64,000 bases of DNA, taken from assembly GCA_016712405.1 (NCBI GenBank), contig JADJRD010000003.1, forward strand, positions 672,501 to 736,500. Reading direction: 5' to 3'. This DNA comes from Cellvibrio sp. GTDB taxonomy: Bacteria > Pseudomonadota > Gammaproteobacteria > Pseudomonadales > Cellvibrionaceae. Positions 45,136-55,604 of this stretch are shown piece after piece (within the stretch, counting starts at the first letter, position 1; every line of letters starts with the position of its first letter). Position numbers and translations under genes: made by a program. The notes beneath the pieces are model-generated. The model was not told the origin of the DNA. It did not search any database and was given only the letters and a program-made list of their open reading frames with translations.

Positions 45136-46445
45136 AAATAGATGCAAATTCTAACAGACCTTGTAGGGATGAGCGACTAAGATCATTCACCCCCTCCCAG
45201 CCTCCCTCTTAGCAATGGGGAGGGGTAAACCCGAGGCAAATATCATGAAATACATTCAGATCCTGTGCGTCTTTTTAGTCACCCTAGTTTCAGCCTGTGG
45301 TGGTGGGGGTTCAGGCGGTTCCAAATCATCGGTATCCACCCAGAATAGTTCAGTTTCGGTGGTATCGAGTTCGGTGAGTTCTGTTGTTGCTTCAAGTCGT
45401 TCATCTACAAGTTCAATCCTAAGTAGTTCAACCCTAAGTAGTTCAACCCTAAGTAGTTCCATCTCAACCAGTTCTATAGGCTCATCCTCAATTTCTGCGG
45501 GCTTGGATTCTCGCCCCACCAACACGACTTGTCTTGCCCCAGAACCGGTTGCATCAGGAACTACACAAATTCAGTGGCAATTAGCGTTTACACAATTACC
45601 TTCGATTTCAAATCCATCCAATTTATTTCAATTGCCCGGTGACGACAGCCATTGGTATGCGATGCGACAAGCGGGATATATTGTGCAATTTAATAACAAT
45701 TCCAACGCGAATCAATTAACGACAGTACTTAATATTGATCCGCGAGTCGATTCTTCTGGAGATGAAATGGGTTTGTTGGGTTTTGCAATTCATCCCAATT
45801 TTTCATCCAATCGTTTTGTATTTTTGTATTACACGGGGCGTGATGCCAATAACAATATTGAAACTCGTGTTGCGCGCTTCACTGTGAATACAGATGGTAT
45901 TTTTGATGCAAATTCAGAAACCATTTTGCTGCGCTTCACGAGACCCTATGGTAATCATGTCGGTGGGCAAATGGCGTTTGATAATCAAGGTTATTTATTA
46001 ATTTCTTCGGGTGATGGCGGTTCGGGTGGTGATCCGCATGAAAACGGTCAAAATCAAAATAATTTGTTAGGAAAAATTTTACGCATTGATGTGGATCGCA
46101 CCGAAAATAGTTTGGCCTATGCAATTCCCGCTGATAATCCGTTTATCGGACAAGCCAATATGCGCGCAGAAATTTGGGCTTATGGATTACGTAACCCCTG
46201 GCGATTTAGTGTTGATTCGTTTACTGGTGATTTGTGGGCGGGCGATGTAGGGCAGGGTGCATGGGAAGAAATCAATTTAGTCACTCGCGGTGGTAATTAC
46301 GGTTGGGGTGATATGGAAGGCGATTTTTGCTATTCAGGCCGTTCCAATTGTTCAACACAAAACAAAATCACGCCTCTCTATTCCATTAGCCATAACACTG
46401 GCGCTTGCTCAGTAATTGGTGGATTTGTGTATCGCGGCTCTACTT

Positions 46446-47934
46446 AGTCGCCCGTTAAAAACCACTTAACTCACTAATTTCAAAGAAAAAAATAAGCAAA
46501 ATTAACACTCCAAATTGCAAGAAAACCGCATTAGACTATACAAAACCTTGCGATTTGGGTTCATTATTGTGAAACCCCGCCCATCAAAAGAAACAAAATG
46601 ATCTTTTCGTTCTCGCAACCCAAATCATCAACACTCAGCATGAGCTCGTACGGCTAGCCGATAAAATTGATTGGGCGCATATCGACCACAGGTGCAACCG
46701 TTTTCGCTGTTGAGGCCCTGCAATTCCCTCTCGCTTTATTATCGGTCTGCATATTTTAAAAGCATGCCAATTATCAGACGAAGCTGTTTGCGAACGCTGG
46801 GTTGAAAATCCGTATTACCAGTATTTTTGCGGCGAAGAATTTTTCCAACATGCTTTTCCCATTCAGCGCTCGTCCATGACGCATTGGCGCAAGCGAGTCG
46901 GCGAATCATTTTTTGAGCAGTTATTACAAGAAAGTTTACGCATTGCCTTTGTATCAAAGGCATTAAAAACCGATCAACTTAAACGCATTGTGGTGGATAC
47001 CACCGTTCAACCAAAAGCCGTGGCTTTTCCAACCGATGTAGGTTTGATGCGCAAAGCCATCACCTCTCTGGTTGATCTTGCCAAGAGAAACAATATCGAT
47101 TTACGTCAAACCTATGAGCGCGTGGTTAAACGTGCAGCGATTAAAAGTGGACGCTATCGTCGCCAAACAAATGAAACGTGCAAAGCGAGAAGAAATTCAT
47201 TCGTACACGGTTAGGTCGAGTGATTCGTGATATTAGCCGTAAAATACAGGGTAATGATGCACTGAAAGATATTTTGCGGGGGATTTATTAAAGGCATTTA
47301 CTGCGCAACATCAACAGCGTCACAGCAAAGAAAAAATCTATTCATGGCATGCGCCAGAAACAGAATGCATTGGTAAAGGCAAAGCACATAAGCCTTATGA
47401 GTTTGGCTGCAAAGTGTCGGTAACAACCAATGTCAATTCTGCACCGGGCGGGCATTTTGTTTTGCACTTGGTGCTTTACATCTAAATCCGTTTGATGGGC
47501 ACACACTTGCGCCCATATTGAAATCCTTCACGAGCAAACAGGTGTCACACCAGAACGAATTTATGTCGATAAAGGTTATCAAGGGCATGATTACGAACAT
47601 AAATATCGCGTTTTTAAATCGGGACAAAAACGAGGCGTGAAAGGTACGATTAAAAAGAATTAAAACGTCGCAGCGTTGTTGAACCGATTATTGGGCATTT
47701 GAAATCGGATCATGCATTAGGCAGAAATTTCTTAAAGGTATTGATGGCGACAAAATCAATGCGTTGTTGGCAGGTATTGGTTACAACTTCTTGCTACTTC
47801 GGTGGCTGCGATTTTTTGTCCCAAAATCTGGCAATGGTTATCGGCGTTATTGTCGAAAAATAGTGACTGTGTTTTTCACGCAGTCACTATCGCTTGAATT
47901 GTGGATTTTTAAAGTGGGGTTTTAACGGGCGACT
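46446..47934. mobile_element. IS5-like insertion sequence inside the dehydrogenase gene
   Basis: 1,489 bp. Inverted ends AGTCGCCCGTTAAAA (left) and its reverse complement at the right (…TTTTAACGGGCGACT) extend about 22 bp with two mismatches. A 4-bp direct repeat ACTT (46442-46445, 47935-47938) flanks it; the duplication could be read as TACTTA if the ends are GTCGCC. Removing the element restores the host reading frame exactly. It carries one transposase in several frames. Confidence 0.9.
46569..47880 (+). CDS. IS5-family DDE transposase, frame-broken
   Basis: Pieces in several frames together read as an IS5-family transposase. They include QHELVRLADKIDWAHIDHRC, LSDEAVCERWVENPYYQYFC, SSMTHWRKRVGESFFEQLLQ, VVDTTVQPKAVAFPTDVGLM (first catalytic Asp in VVDTT), SAPGGHFV and NALLAGIGYNFLLLRWLRFF. 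Breaks lie near 46596 (A4 run), 46717, 47190, 47290, 47460 and 47660. The number of breaks exceeds that in core genes, so some may be true decay. Confidence 0.75.
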
Positions 47935-49202
47935 ACTTACCCTGCCGCTTATGGACGATATTTTTATACCGATTATTGTGAAACGACAGTGCGTTCGATT
48001 GAGCGTCAGCCGAATGGAAGTTTAACGCACAGAGCATACAACCAAGCGATTGCGGATTTGGTTTCATTTGCAGAAGATAATCATCGTGAACTCTACGCAA
48101 TTGGCCGCGGCAGTGCAGGGCAGCAAATTGTGCGAATGAATGTCACCAATACGGGGTTGATTCCCGGTTCTATGCCAACGCAATTATCGGCAACCGGATG
48201 TGTGCAATCTGCGAATCCAAAAAATCCAGCCAGTGGCATGATTCCCTATGATGTTAAATCACCGCTTTGGTCCGATGGTGTGGATAAATCACGCTATTTA
48301 TCTATGCCGAATAATACTCAAATAGAAGTGACTGCAACCGGTGATTTTAATTTCCCTGTCGGTAGCGTGTTGATGAAACATTTTATAGAAAATAATCAAT
48401 ACATCGAAACACGTTTATTTGCCCATACCAGTTTAGGTTGGCAGGGTTTTAGTTATGAATGGAATGATCAACAAACCGATGCGACTTTACTTTCTGCAGC
48501 AAAAGATAAAATGATTGGCAATTTGAATTGGCATTATCCAAGCGCTGGCGAATGCCTTGAATGTCATACAGCTGCGTCTGGATTTTCTCTTGGTTTGGAA
48601 ACGGCACAACTCAATCATGATTTTTTATATGTACAAACCAATCGAACGGCAAATCAATTAGATACTTTGCAGCAAATCCAGCTATTTAAAATAATTTAAC
48701 CGATCAACAACGAAATCGACATTTATATTCGCTGACAGATGATGCAAGCTTTGAACAAAAAGCCAAAAGTTATTTGCATTCAAATTGTAGCCATTGTCAT
48801 CAACCCAATGACACCTCGCCGGTCGATATTGATTTGAGATTTGATACGCTTTTGAATCAAATGGGGGTCTGTAATCAGCCTCCTCAAGCTGGTAACTTGG
48901 GAATAGCCAATCCTTTACTAATTGCACCTGGAGAGCCGCTTCGTTCTGTATTGTTAGAGCGCATGAAAGTGAATGATTCTAACAAGATGCCTAAAATTGG
49001 TAGAAATGAAATGGATCAGACTGCAGTGAATACGATTGGTGACTGGATTGGTGGATTGACGGGTTGTAATTAGCCTTTAAAGCTATAAACCCAATTGTAA
49101 ATTTCTAGTGCCTTGGGCTGGTTGAGTGAAGTAGAATACCCGAGTAATTTGATCAGGTATAAGCCAATTGCTTATGAGTCAAGGCATAGTAAGGTTGTAG
49201 TT

Positions 49203-49793
49203 ATGACGGTTAATGTAGATATTACGGAGTCAGCGCAGGACTATTTAAAGTCTCTATTGGATAAGCAAAAAGACAATGATGGCATAGGGATTCGTATGTT
49301 TGTGGCAAATCCTGGTACTGCTCAAGCCGAAACTTGCATTGCTTATTGCCGTCCCGGCGAGCAAAAAGAGGGTGATGTGATTGTCCCTCTGAAAGGTTTT
49401 AATGCCTATTTCGAAGAGCGCAGTATTCCCTTTTTGGACGATGCCAAGGTGGATTATTCGCCGTATCGCATGGGTGGACAACTTACCATCAAAGCCCCCA
49501 ATTCAAAAATGCCACGTGTGACTGACGACAGCCCACTGGATGATCGCATCAACTACGTTTTGTATAACGATGTAAATCCAAGTTTGGCATCACACGGTGG
49601 TAATGTCAGTTTGGTAGAAATCACTCCCGATATGATCGCCGTTCTGAAATTTGGTGGCGGATGTCAGGGTTGCGGTTCGGTGGCAATCACACTGAAGCAA
49701 GGAATTGAAGTGCAATTGATGGATAAGTTGCCTGAGTTAAAAGGCATTCGCGATGTGACGGATCATAGTGATCGCAGTAATGCTTATATGTGA
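49203..49793 (+). CDS. nfuA: NfuA, iron-sulfur carrier protein
   Basis: 196 residues from ATG 49203 with an SD-like TAAGG; the longer frame from 49113 is not supported. The N-terminal A-type-like domain is degenerate (ITESAQDYLKSLLDKQKDND), and the C-terminal Nfu domain carries the cluster-binding C-x-x-C in KFGGGCQGCGSVAITLKQGI. It delivers 4Fe-4S clusters to apo-proteins under stress. A terminator follows at 49816. Length and motifs match E. coli NfuA. Confidence 0.94.
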   Translation: MTVNVDITESAQDYLKSLLDKQKDNDGIGIRMFVANPGTAQAETCIAYCRPGEQKEGDVIVPLKGFNAYFEERSIPFLDDAKVDYSPYRMGGQLTIKAPNSKMPRVTDDSPLDDRINYVLYNDVNPSLASHGGNVSLVEITPDMIAVLKFGGGCQGCGSVAITLKQGIEVQLMDKLPELKGIRDVTDHSDRSNAYM

Positions 49794-49815
49794 TAAATCG
49801 AGTCTGGCGAAAATT

Positions 49816-49846
49816 AAAAAGCCCGAATTTTAGTTCGGGCTTTTTT
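49816..49846 (+). terminator. Terminator after nfuA
   Basis: AAAAAGCCCGAA pairs with TTCGGGCTTTTTT around TTTTAG, serving the convergent nfuA and glutaredoxin-like genes. Confidence 0.88.
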
Positions 49847-49855
49847 GTTTTTTAA

Positions 49856-50191
49856 TCACAGTTGTAATATTTCTTTCATTGAACTCGGATTATATCCGCG
49901 TATCACCTTGCCATTAATCACAACTAACGGAATTCCTTTGCCTTTCAGTTGATTATATTCTTGTTTTCCTTCGGCTGATTTTTCAATATCAAATTCCACG
50001 TAAGCGATATTATTGTCTTTGAAAAATTCACGCGTTTTTTTACAGTAGCCACACCAATCAGTTGCGTAAAGCACTACGGCATTCGGATGTATACTTGTCG
50101 TTTCTGTTCCCGTGGGTTTAAGCACTAATTTTCCAATAGCAAAAATACAAACAGCGGCAATCAAAAATGTTGCGAGATTAGATAGTTTCAT
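49856..50191 (-). CDS. Membrane-anchored glutaredoxin-like protein
   Basis: 111 residues from ATG 50191. One N-terminal membrane helix (LATFLIAAVCIFAIGKLVL) precedes a glutaredoxin domain. Active site CGYC in VVLYATDWCGYCKKTREFF, cis-Pro in KGKGIPLVVINGKVIRGYNP. DUF-type 'glutaredoxin family protein' with likely periplasmic orientation. It overlaps the stop of the SEL1 gene only marginally and is probably co-transcribed with it. Confidence 0.85.
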   Translation of the reverse strand: MKLSNLATFLIAAVCIFAIGKLVLKPTGTETTSIHPNAVVLYATDWCGYCKKTREFFKDNNIAYVEFDIEKSAEGKQEYNQLKGKGIPLVVINGKVIRGYNPSSMKEILQL

Positions 50192-50193
50192 GA

Positions 50194-51567
50194 TCAGGGT
50201 TCTTCTCGCCATGGTTGGTTGTTTTGGTATGACGCTAATTGTGCGTTGACCGTTTCAAGTGGTAAATCCAATTCTTTAGCGTCAACTACGGCTTTATTTT
50301 GCAATTCAATTGCATTTTTAAAGTCATTCTTATTTGCAGCAATAGCTGCAGCAGTTCGGTAATACGTTTGGCGATCAGCGTGATTTGTAGTTACTTTGCT
50401 GAAATATTCAGTTGCCAATTCGTTATCGCGATACTGTTTATTTGGATGAGTTGCAAGAATCCAAGCTAATCGTAGTTTAGCAATATCATAGTTTCGAGCA
50501 GCTTGTTTTAACCAAAAAAACCCCTTTTCTTCATTTTTTGGAATTAGTGCTCCGCTAAAGGATTCAATAGCTAATAAATATTGAGCATCACTCAAATTAC
50601 TTTGAGAGGCTTTGATAAGCCAGTTTGTACCTTTGATTGGATCTGTTGTGCACATATCTCCATTAATTAAGTTTCTGCCCAGAAAATAGGCGGCCGCTGA
50701 ACTACCATTTTTTGCAGCATTTAAATACCAGGTGTTGGGGTTTTCAAACTCTATTTCTTTTGATAGGGATGGTACAACTTCAAGAAAGTACGCGTAATTG
50801 AACTGGGCGATAGAGTCACCAGAAGATGCTTTTTTTTCCATTTTAGTCATCTGTTTTTTGATTTTTCTTTTGTCAAAACTATTATCATTTGCAATTTTAA
50901 AGATAAATCTGTACCGAATGCCGTTAGTAACTACGGCTTTCCCATCTATAGTAGTAGGTTCGAATAACATTCCACGTAAAGACATAATAACAGGTTTAAT
51001 GAATGCTTCATTTGATGCATAAAATATCATTTGGTCTTTGGTGGTTCCATCTTTATCAATACTAAAAACCACATCAACAAAACTACTTAGCCCTACATAA
51101 AGCGCCCCTCTTGGGTATTCAGTGGCCTTCTGCCTAATTATTCTATATACCTTTTTATTGGATACAGGTAATAGGTTTGGTTGTAATTTTTCTAATACTT
51201 TAGCATCGCTATATTCGTTAAAGATGGATAAATAAGTTTCTTCGGCTTTTGTTTTTTCTGATGAATTGAGTTTTGTGTAGATCTTCTTTTCTGTTCCTTT
51301 TGCTGCGTAGGAGGTTGATTGTGCAGCTAATTTCATCCATGCATAAGCTAAAGGCATGTTTTTAGTCGTAAATTCCCCTTTAAGATACATTACGCCTAAA
51401 TTGAACTGGGCATCATGATCACCGTTTTGGGCTGATTCGTTGAACTCATGAAATGCTTTTTCATAATTTTTATTATTGTAATAATTCATTCCCAAATCAA
51501 AATCCGCCATCGTTTCATTTGTAAAAAACAACAGCAATATTATTGAACAATTCATCGCATGTTTCAT
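50194..51567 (-). CDS. SEL1-repeat protein with TonB-C-like domain
   Basis: 457 residues, signal peptide-like N-terminus (MNCSIILLLFFTNETMA). Sel1 repeats occur on both sides: GMNYYNNKNYEKAFHEFNES, GDHDAQFNLGVMYLKGEFTT, and later NGSSAAAYFLGRNLINGDMC and NLSDAQYLLAIESFSGALIP. A central region (about 135-225; ALYVGLSSFVDVVFSIDKDG, GIRYRFIFKI) resembles a TonB C-terminal domain. This looks like an envelope scaffold protein. It is followed by the glutaredoxin gene with 3-bp spacing, suggesting an operon. Confidence 0.75.
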   Translation of the reverse strand: MKHAMNCSIILLLFFTNETMADFDLGMNYYNNKNYEKAFHEFNESAQNGDHDAQFNLGVMYLKGEFTTKNMPLAYAWMKLAAQSTSYAAKGTEKKIYTKLNSSEKTKAEETYLSIFNEYSDAKVLEKLQPNLLPVSNKKVYRIIRQKATEYPRGALYVGLSSFVDVVFSIDKDGTTKDQMIFYASNEAFIKPVIMSLRGMLFEPTTIDGKAVVTNGIRYRFIFKIANDNSFDKRKIKKQMTKMEKKASSGDSIAQFNYAYFLEVVPSLSKEIEFENPNTWYLNAAKNGSSAAAYFLGRNLINGDMCTTDPIKGTNWLIKASQSNLSDAQYLLAIESFSGALIPKNEEKGFFWLKQAARNYDIAKLRLAWILATHPNKQYRDNELATEYFSKVTTNHADRQTYYRTAAAIAANKNDFKNAIELQNKAVVDAKELDLPLETVNAQLASYQNNQPWREEP

Positions 51568-51576
51568 TTTAATTCC

Positions 51577-52086
51577 TTATTTTATAATTGAATAATTATT
51601 TAGCGTTATAGAGGAGTTTGTAATGATTTGAATATATTTGGCTTTTTTTATGCTTTTGATTGAAATTGTTTCATCGTTTTGTGAAAAGACAAAGTTGGTT
51701 TTATCTTTCCATGAGATGGCAATTACATGATCTTTATTCCAAGGTGTTTTTTTTTCGAAATATTTTGAAATGAAATACTCGTCGCTCTCCGAATAGTTGA
51801 TACTGGTTTGGTGCTCTCCAGAACAACCTTTGTCTGAAAAGGTGAGGCGAATAGTGTTGGCGGTGTTTTCAATGGTTTTGTTATTGGAAAAAATAATGCT
51901 GAATTCGGTATTGCTTTTGAGCTTTACCGAAAAGTTGATTTGGCCTGTATTGGGGTTGATTTTTTCAATGTGTATTTTGGTATTGTTGACGGTTATCGAT
52001 TCTTCTTGTGCACAAGCGGCATTTAATTCGCCTAATAGTAAAAATATCCATTGGATCCTTACCAGTAATCTGAGATGAGTTAACAT
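51577..52086 (-). CDS. Small secreted beta-rich protein
   Basis: 169 residues with a signal-like N-terminus (LLVRIQWIFLLLGELNAACA). The rest alternates in the manner of beta strands (ITVNNTKIHIEKINPNTGQI; FSVKLKSNTEFSIIFSN). No recognised domain. It lies 9 bp upstream of the SEL1 gene on the same strand and may begin that operon. Confidence 0.5.
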   Translation of the reverse strand: MLTHLRLLVRIQWIFLLLGELNAACAQEESITVNNTKIHIEKINPNTGQINFSVKLKSNTEFSIIFSNNKTIENTANTIRLTFSDKGCSGEHQTSINYSESDEYFISKYFEKKTPWNKDHVIAISWKDKTNFVFSQNDETISIKSIKKAKYIQIITNSSITLNNYSIIK

Positions 52087-52184
52087 TTTTGTTCCTTTAT
52101 CCCTGTATCTATGAAGTTATCATAATTATCCAGTCATATTAGAGTGTCAAGGTTGTCATGATTCTCTTCACTCCTTATACTCGC

Positions 52185-52214
52185 GAACCCCGCACATTCG
52201 TAGGTGTGGGGTTC
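52185..52214 (+). terminator. Hairpin in the thrS leader
   Basis: GAACCCC-g-CAC pairs with GTG-t-GGGGTTC around ATTCGTAG, followed by a weak T run. It lies 67 bp before thrS and could be an upstream terminator or an attenuator. Confidence 0.5.
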
Positions 52215-52280
52215 ACTTTTGTGTTGTTATCAATTATCACGTGACCTTTCGTAGGGGTCACCACTGACCAAGGATTTATC

Positions 52281-54213
52281 ATGCCTGTAATTACTCTCCC
52301 TGACGGTTCCAAACGTCCTTTCGAAAATCCCGTTTCTGTTTATGAAGTTGCTGCTTCTATTGGTGCTGGTTTGGCTAAAGCCACACTGGGTGGTCGCGTG
52401 AATGGCCAGCGTGTGGATGCCAGTGATCTGATTACTGAAGATGCGGATCTGGTGATATTCACTCCTAAAGATGAAGATGGTTTGGAAATTATTCGCCATT
52501 CCTGTGCGCATTTACTTGGGCATGCCATCAAACAATTATTTCCCGACGTTAAAATGGCCATTGGGCCGACCATCGATAATGGTTTTTATTATGACGTTGA
52601 TCTTGAGCACAAATTAACGGATGAAGACATTGCGCGTTTGGAAGAACGTATGTTGTCTCTCGCCAAAACTGAATACGATGTAGTGAAAAAGAAATCAACC
52701 TGGCAACAGGCCTATGATGTTTTCGCTGCGCGTGGTGAAACTTACAAGCTGGAAATTTTGGATCGCGATGTACCGAAAGACGCGACGCCAGGTTTGTATC
52801 ATCACGAAGAATATGTCGATATGTGTCGCGGTCCGCATGTGCCGAATATGCGTTTTTGTTTGAATTTTAAATTGATGCGAGTTTCCGGCGCTTATTGGCG
52901 TGGTGACTCCAACAACAAACAATTACAGCGTATCTATGGCACTGCATTTGCCGATGCCAAACAATTAAAAGCCTATTTAAATTTATTGGAAGAAGCGGCT
53001 AAACGTGATCATCGCAAATTAGCGAAAAAATTTGATTTGTTTCATTTGCAAGATGAAGCGCCGGGTATGGTATTTTGGCATCCCAAAGGTTGGACTTTGT
53101 GGCAACAAATCGAACAATACATGCGCGCCAAACAAAATGATTGGGGATATCAGGAAGTAAAAACCCCGTTGATTATGGATCGTGTGCTCTGGGAAAAATC
53201 TGGCCACTGGGAAAATTATCGCGACAACATGTTCACCACTGAATCTGAAAAGCGTGAATATGCCGTCAAGCCGATGAACTGCCCTGGGCATATCCAGATT
53301 TTTAATCATGGTTTGCGTTCCCATAAAGATTTGCCTTTGCGTTTGGCTGAATTCGGTTCTTGTCATCGCAACGAAGCTTCAGGTGCATTGCATGGGATTA
53401 TGCGTGTGCGAGGATTTGTGCAGGACGATGCGCATATCTTCTGTACTGAAGAGCAGGTGGTGAATGAGGTTTCATCTTTTAACCAAATGTTGAAATCGGT
53501 CTACGATGATTTTGGTTTTACTGATATCGCCGTAAAGCTTTCGCTTCGCCCTGAAAAATACGCGGGCAGTTTGGAGACCTGGAATAAAGCCGAAGAAGGT
53601 TTGCGTCACGCCTTGCGCGCAGCCGGTCTTGAGTGGGAAGAATTGCCGGGTGAGGGTGCTTTCTACGGTCCCAAGATCGAATATCAAATCAAAGATGCCT
53701 TGGGTCGTTCCTGGCAGTGCGGCACCATCCAGTTGGATTATGTTTTGCCTGAGCGTTTGGATGCCGAATATGTCGCCGATGACAATGCCCGTAAGCGTCC
53801 GGTGATGTTGCACCGTGCGATCCTCGGGTCGTTCGAGCGCTTCCTGGGAATTCTTATTCGAGCATTACGAGGGATCATTTCCGGTTTGGCTCTCACCGGT
53901 ACAGGTTGCAGTGGCTAATATCACAGATAATCAGGCCGAATATGTGCGAAATATCGAAAAAACCTTGCGAGATAAGGGTGTTCGAGTGATTCCGGACTTG
54001 AGAAACGAGAAGATCGGCTTTAAAATCCGCGAGCACACCATACAGCGGGTTCCCTACCTGCTCGTCGTTGGCGATAAAGAGGTTGAAAATCAATCAGTTG
54101 CAGTGCGTACGCGCGACGGCAGCGACCTTGGTGTTATGACCCTTGAGGCTTTTATTGATCGCTTGACCGCTGAAATAGCGCGTCGAGGCAGAATTTTTTC
54201 TGCTAGCGAATAA
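52281..54213 (+). CDS. thrS: Threonyl-tRNA synthetase, one frame break
   Basis: About 643 residues when joined, normal length. TGS domain (MPVITLPDGSKRPFENPVSV), editing domain with HSCAHLLGHAIKQLFP and YVDMCRGPH, class II core (motif 2 CHRNEASGALHGIMRVRGF, motif 3 HRAILGSFERF). The frame breaks near 53860; deleting one C gives GILIEHYEGSFPVWLSPVQV. The anticodon-binding domain (RNEKIGFKIREHTIQRVPYL) then continues. ThrRS is essential, so the break is almost certainly an error. It is first in the cluster thrS-infC-rpmI-rplT-pheST-ihfA. Confidence 0.95.
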
Positions 54214-54249
54214 AAAAGTTCAAGAACCGATTAATTTTTTGGAGATACG

Positions 54250-54805
54250 ATTATCAAACGTGAGAATCCACCCGCCTGCCGCCAAAGGCAATTCAAAAAA
54301 AGCGCGGATCAATGATCAGATAGAAGCCAAAACTGTTCGTTTAATTGATGCTGAAGGTACCCAAGTCGGCATAGTTCCTTTGAGTGATGCTCTGGCAAAG
54401 GCGCAGGCAGCTACTCTGGATTTGGTGGAGATTGTCGCTGACAGTGATCCGATAGTCTGTAAGATCATGGACTATGGTAAACATCTGTTTGAAATCAAGA
54501 AAACCAAAGCGGCTGCCAAGAAGAAACAAAAGCAGCAGCAAATTAAAGAAATGAAATTTCGCCCAGGGACGGAGGAAGCGGATTATCAGGTAAAACTGAA
54601 AGCTGTAATGCGCTTCCTGGAGCATGGGGACAAGGCCAAGATAACCTTAAAGTTTCGTGGCCGCGAACTTGCCCATCAAGAGTTAGGTATGGAAATGATG
54701 CAACGCATCGAGACTGACCTGACTGAGATGGGCGCCGTGGAGCAGGCTGCCAAAATGGAAGGTAAGCAGCTCACTATGGTGATCGCCCCCAAAAAGAAGA
54801 AATAG
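54250..54805 (+). CDS. infC: Translation initiation factor IF-3, rare ATT start, one frame break
   Basis: The family N-terminus IIKRE is found from ATT at 54250, 5 bp after GGAG, matching the classic non-ATG infC start that mediates IF-3 autoregulation. The frame then slips near 54270-54275 (one extra base) into ARINDQIEAKTVRLIDAEG, LDLVEIVADSDPIVCKIMDY, KEMKFRPGTEEADYQVKLKA and KFRGRELAHQELGMEMM, ending in PKKKK. All core IF-3 blocks are present. A TTG-started frame at 54239 is an artefact of the slip. Confidence 0.93.
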
Positions 54806-54900
54806 TCGGGCTTTTAGCTGCCTTGATTATTTCAATGATGCATTCCTTTTAATAGTGAAGGGAATGTGTCGATATTTACCTATAAGTGTGGAGTATACAC

Positions 54901-55098
54901 ATGGCAACCAAAGCTAAAGTACACAGTGGCGCATCCAAGCGCTTCAAAAAGACGGCTGCTGGCTTCAAGTTCAAACACGCGAACAAGAGCCATATCCTGA
55001 CCAAAATGACAACTAAACGTAAGCGCCAATTGCGCGGTACCAGCATTGTTGATGCTGTAGATGTGCCACGTGTTAAGCGTATGTTTCGTGCCATCTAA
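54901..55098 (+). CDS. rpmI: 50S ribosomal protein L35
   Basis: 65 residues, MATKAKVHSGASKRFKKTAAG to VPRVKRMFRAI; standard length and sequence for L35. The ATG at 54901 is chosen over an upstream in-frame start. It lies between infC and rplT, with which it is co-transcribed in most Gammaproteobacteria. Confidence 0.97.
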   Translation: MATKAKVHSGASKRFKKTAAGFKFKHANKSHILTKMTTKRKRQLRGTSIVDAVDVPRVKRMFRAI

Positions 55099-55134
55099 CT
55101 GGCGTTTATCAACAGACATTTTGAGGATAGAGAT

Positions 55135-55494
55135 ATGGCCCGTGTTAAACGTGGTGTAGAGGCGCGTCGTCGTCACAAGAAAGTTTTAAAGCAAGCGAAA
55201 GGTTATTACGGAGCACGTTCACGTACTTTCCGTATGGCCAAACAAGCCGTGATCAAAGCAGGTCAATACGCTTACCGTGATCGTCGCGTTAAAAAGCGTA
55301 ATTTCCGTGCATTATGGATCACTCGTATCAATGCCCAATCTCGTGCAGAAGGCGTGACCTACAGCCAATTGATTGCTGGTTTGAAGAAAGCCAACATCAT
55401 TCTGGACCGTCGCGTATTAGCCGATTTGGCCGTTCACGACAAAGCTGCGTTTGCTGCCGTTGTTGCCAAGGCTAAGTCAGCTCTCGCTGCTTAA
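55135..55494 (+). CDS. rplT: 50S ribosomal protein L20
   Basis: 119 residues starting MARVKRGVEARRRHKKVLKQ with YRDRRVKKRNFRALWITRIN; a typical, intact L20. In relatives L20 represses its own operon by binding mRNA. A terminator follows at 55541 before pheS. SD GAGG precedes ATG. Confidence 0.98.
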   Translation: MARVKRGVEARRRHKKVLKQAKGYYGARSRTFRMAKQAVIKAGQYAYRDRRVKKRNFRALWITRINAQSRAEGVTYSQLIAGLKKANIILDRRVLADLAVHDKAAFAAVVAKAKSALAA

Positions 55495-55540
55495 TCGCCC
55501 AACAACTTCGGTGTGATGTTTGCACCGATAAAAACGCGAT

Positions 55541-55579
55541 AAAAAGGGGAGGAGCTTACGGGTTCTTCCCTTTTTTTAT
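55541..55579 (+). terminator. Terminator/attenuator between rplT and pheS
   Basis: AAAAAGGGGAGGA pairs with TCTTCCCTTTTTTT around CTTACGGG. It lies 25 bp before pheS. In E. coli this interval holds the pheST attenuator; no Phe-rich leader peptide is evident here. Confidence 0.75.
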
Positions 55580-55604
55580 AATCAAATTTAATTTGGAATA
55601 GCAG

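Larger units (their letters stand above)
45245..49073 (+). pseudogene. PQQ sugar dehydrogenase/diheme cytochrome c lipoprotein, split by an IS
   Basis: Lipoprotein signal (MKYIQILCVFLVTLVSACGG), then a Ser-rich linker with tandem LSSSTLSSST repeats. A glucose/sorbosone dehydrogenase propeller follows (LLGFAIHPNFSSNRFVFLYY; NHVGGQMAFDNQGYLLISSG DGG; EIWAYGLRNPWRFSVD). The frame is interrupted after VYRGST by an IS at 46446-47934. It resumes YPAAYGRYFYTDYCETTVRS and ends in a domain with two heme c motifs (CLECH, CSHCH). A frame break at an A4 run near 48690 lies between them. Intact, it would oxidise sugars in the periplasm and pass electrons to its own hemes. The insertion inactivates it. Confidence 0.85.

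Noticed and set aside
45256..45525. Glu-rich minus-strand frame opposite the Ser linker
   Set aside because: It is the antisense of the AGT/TCA serine repeats, not a gene.
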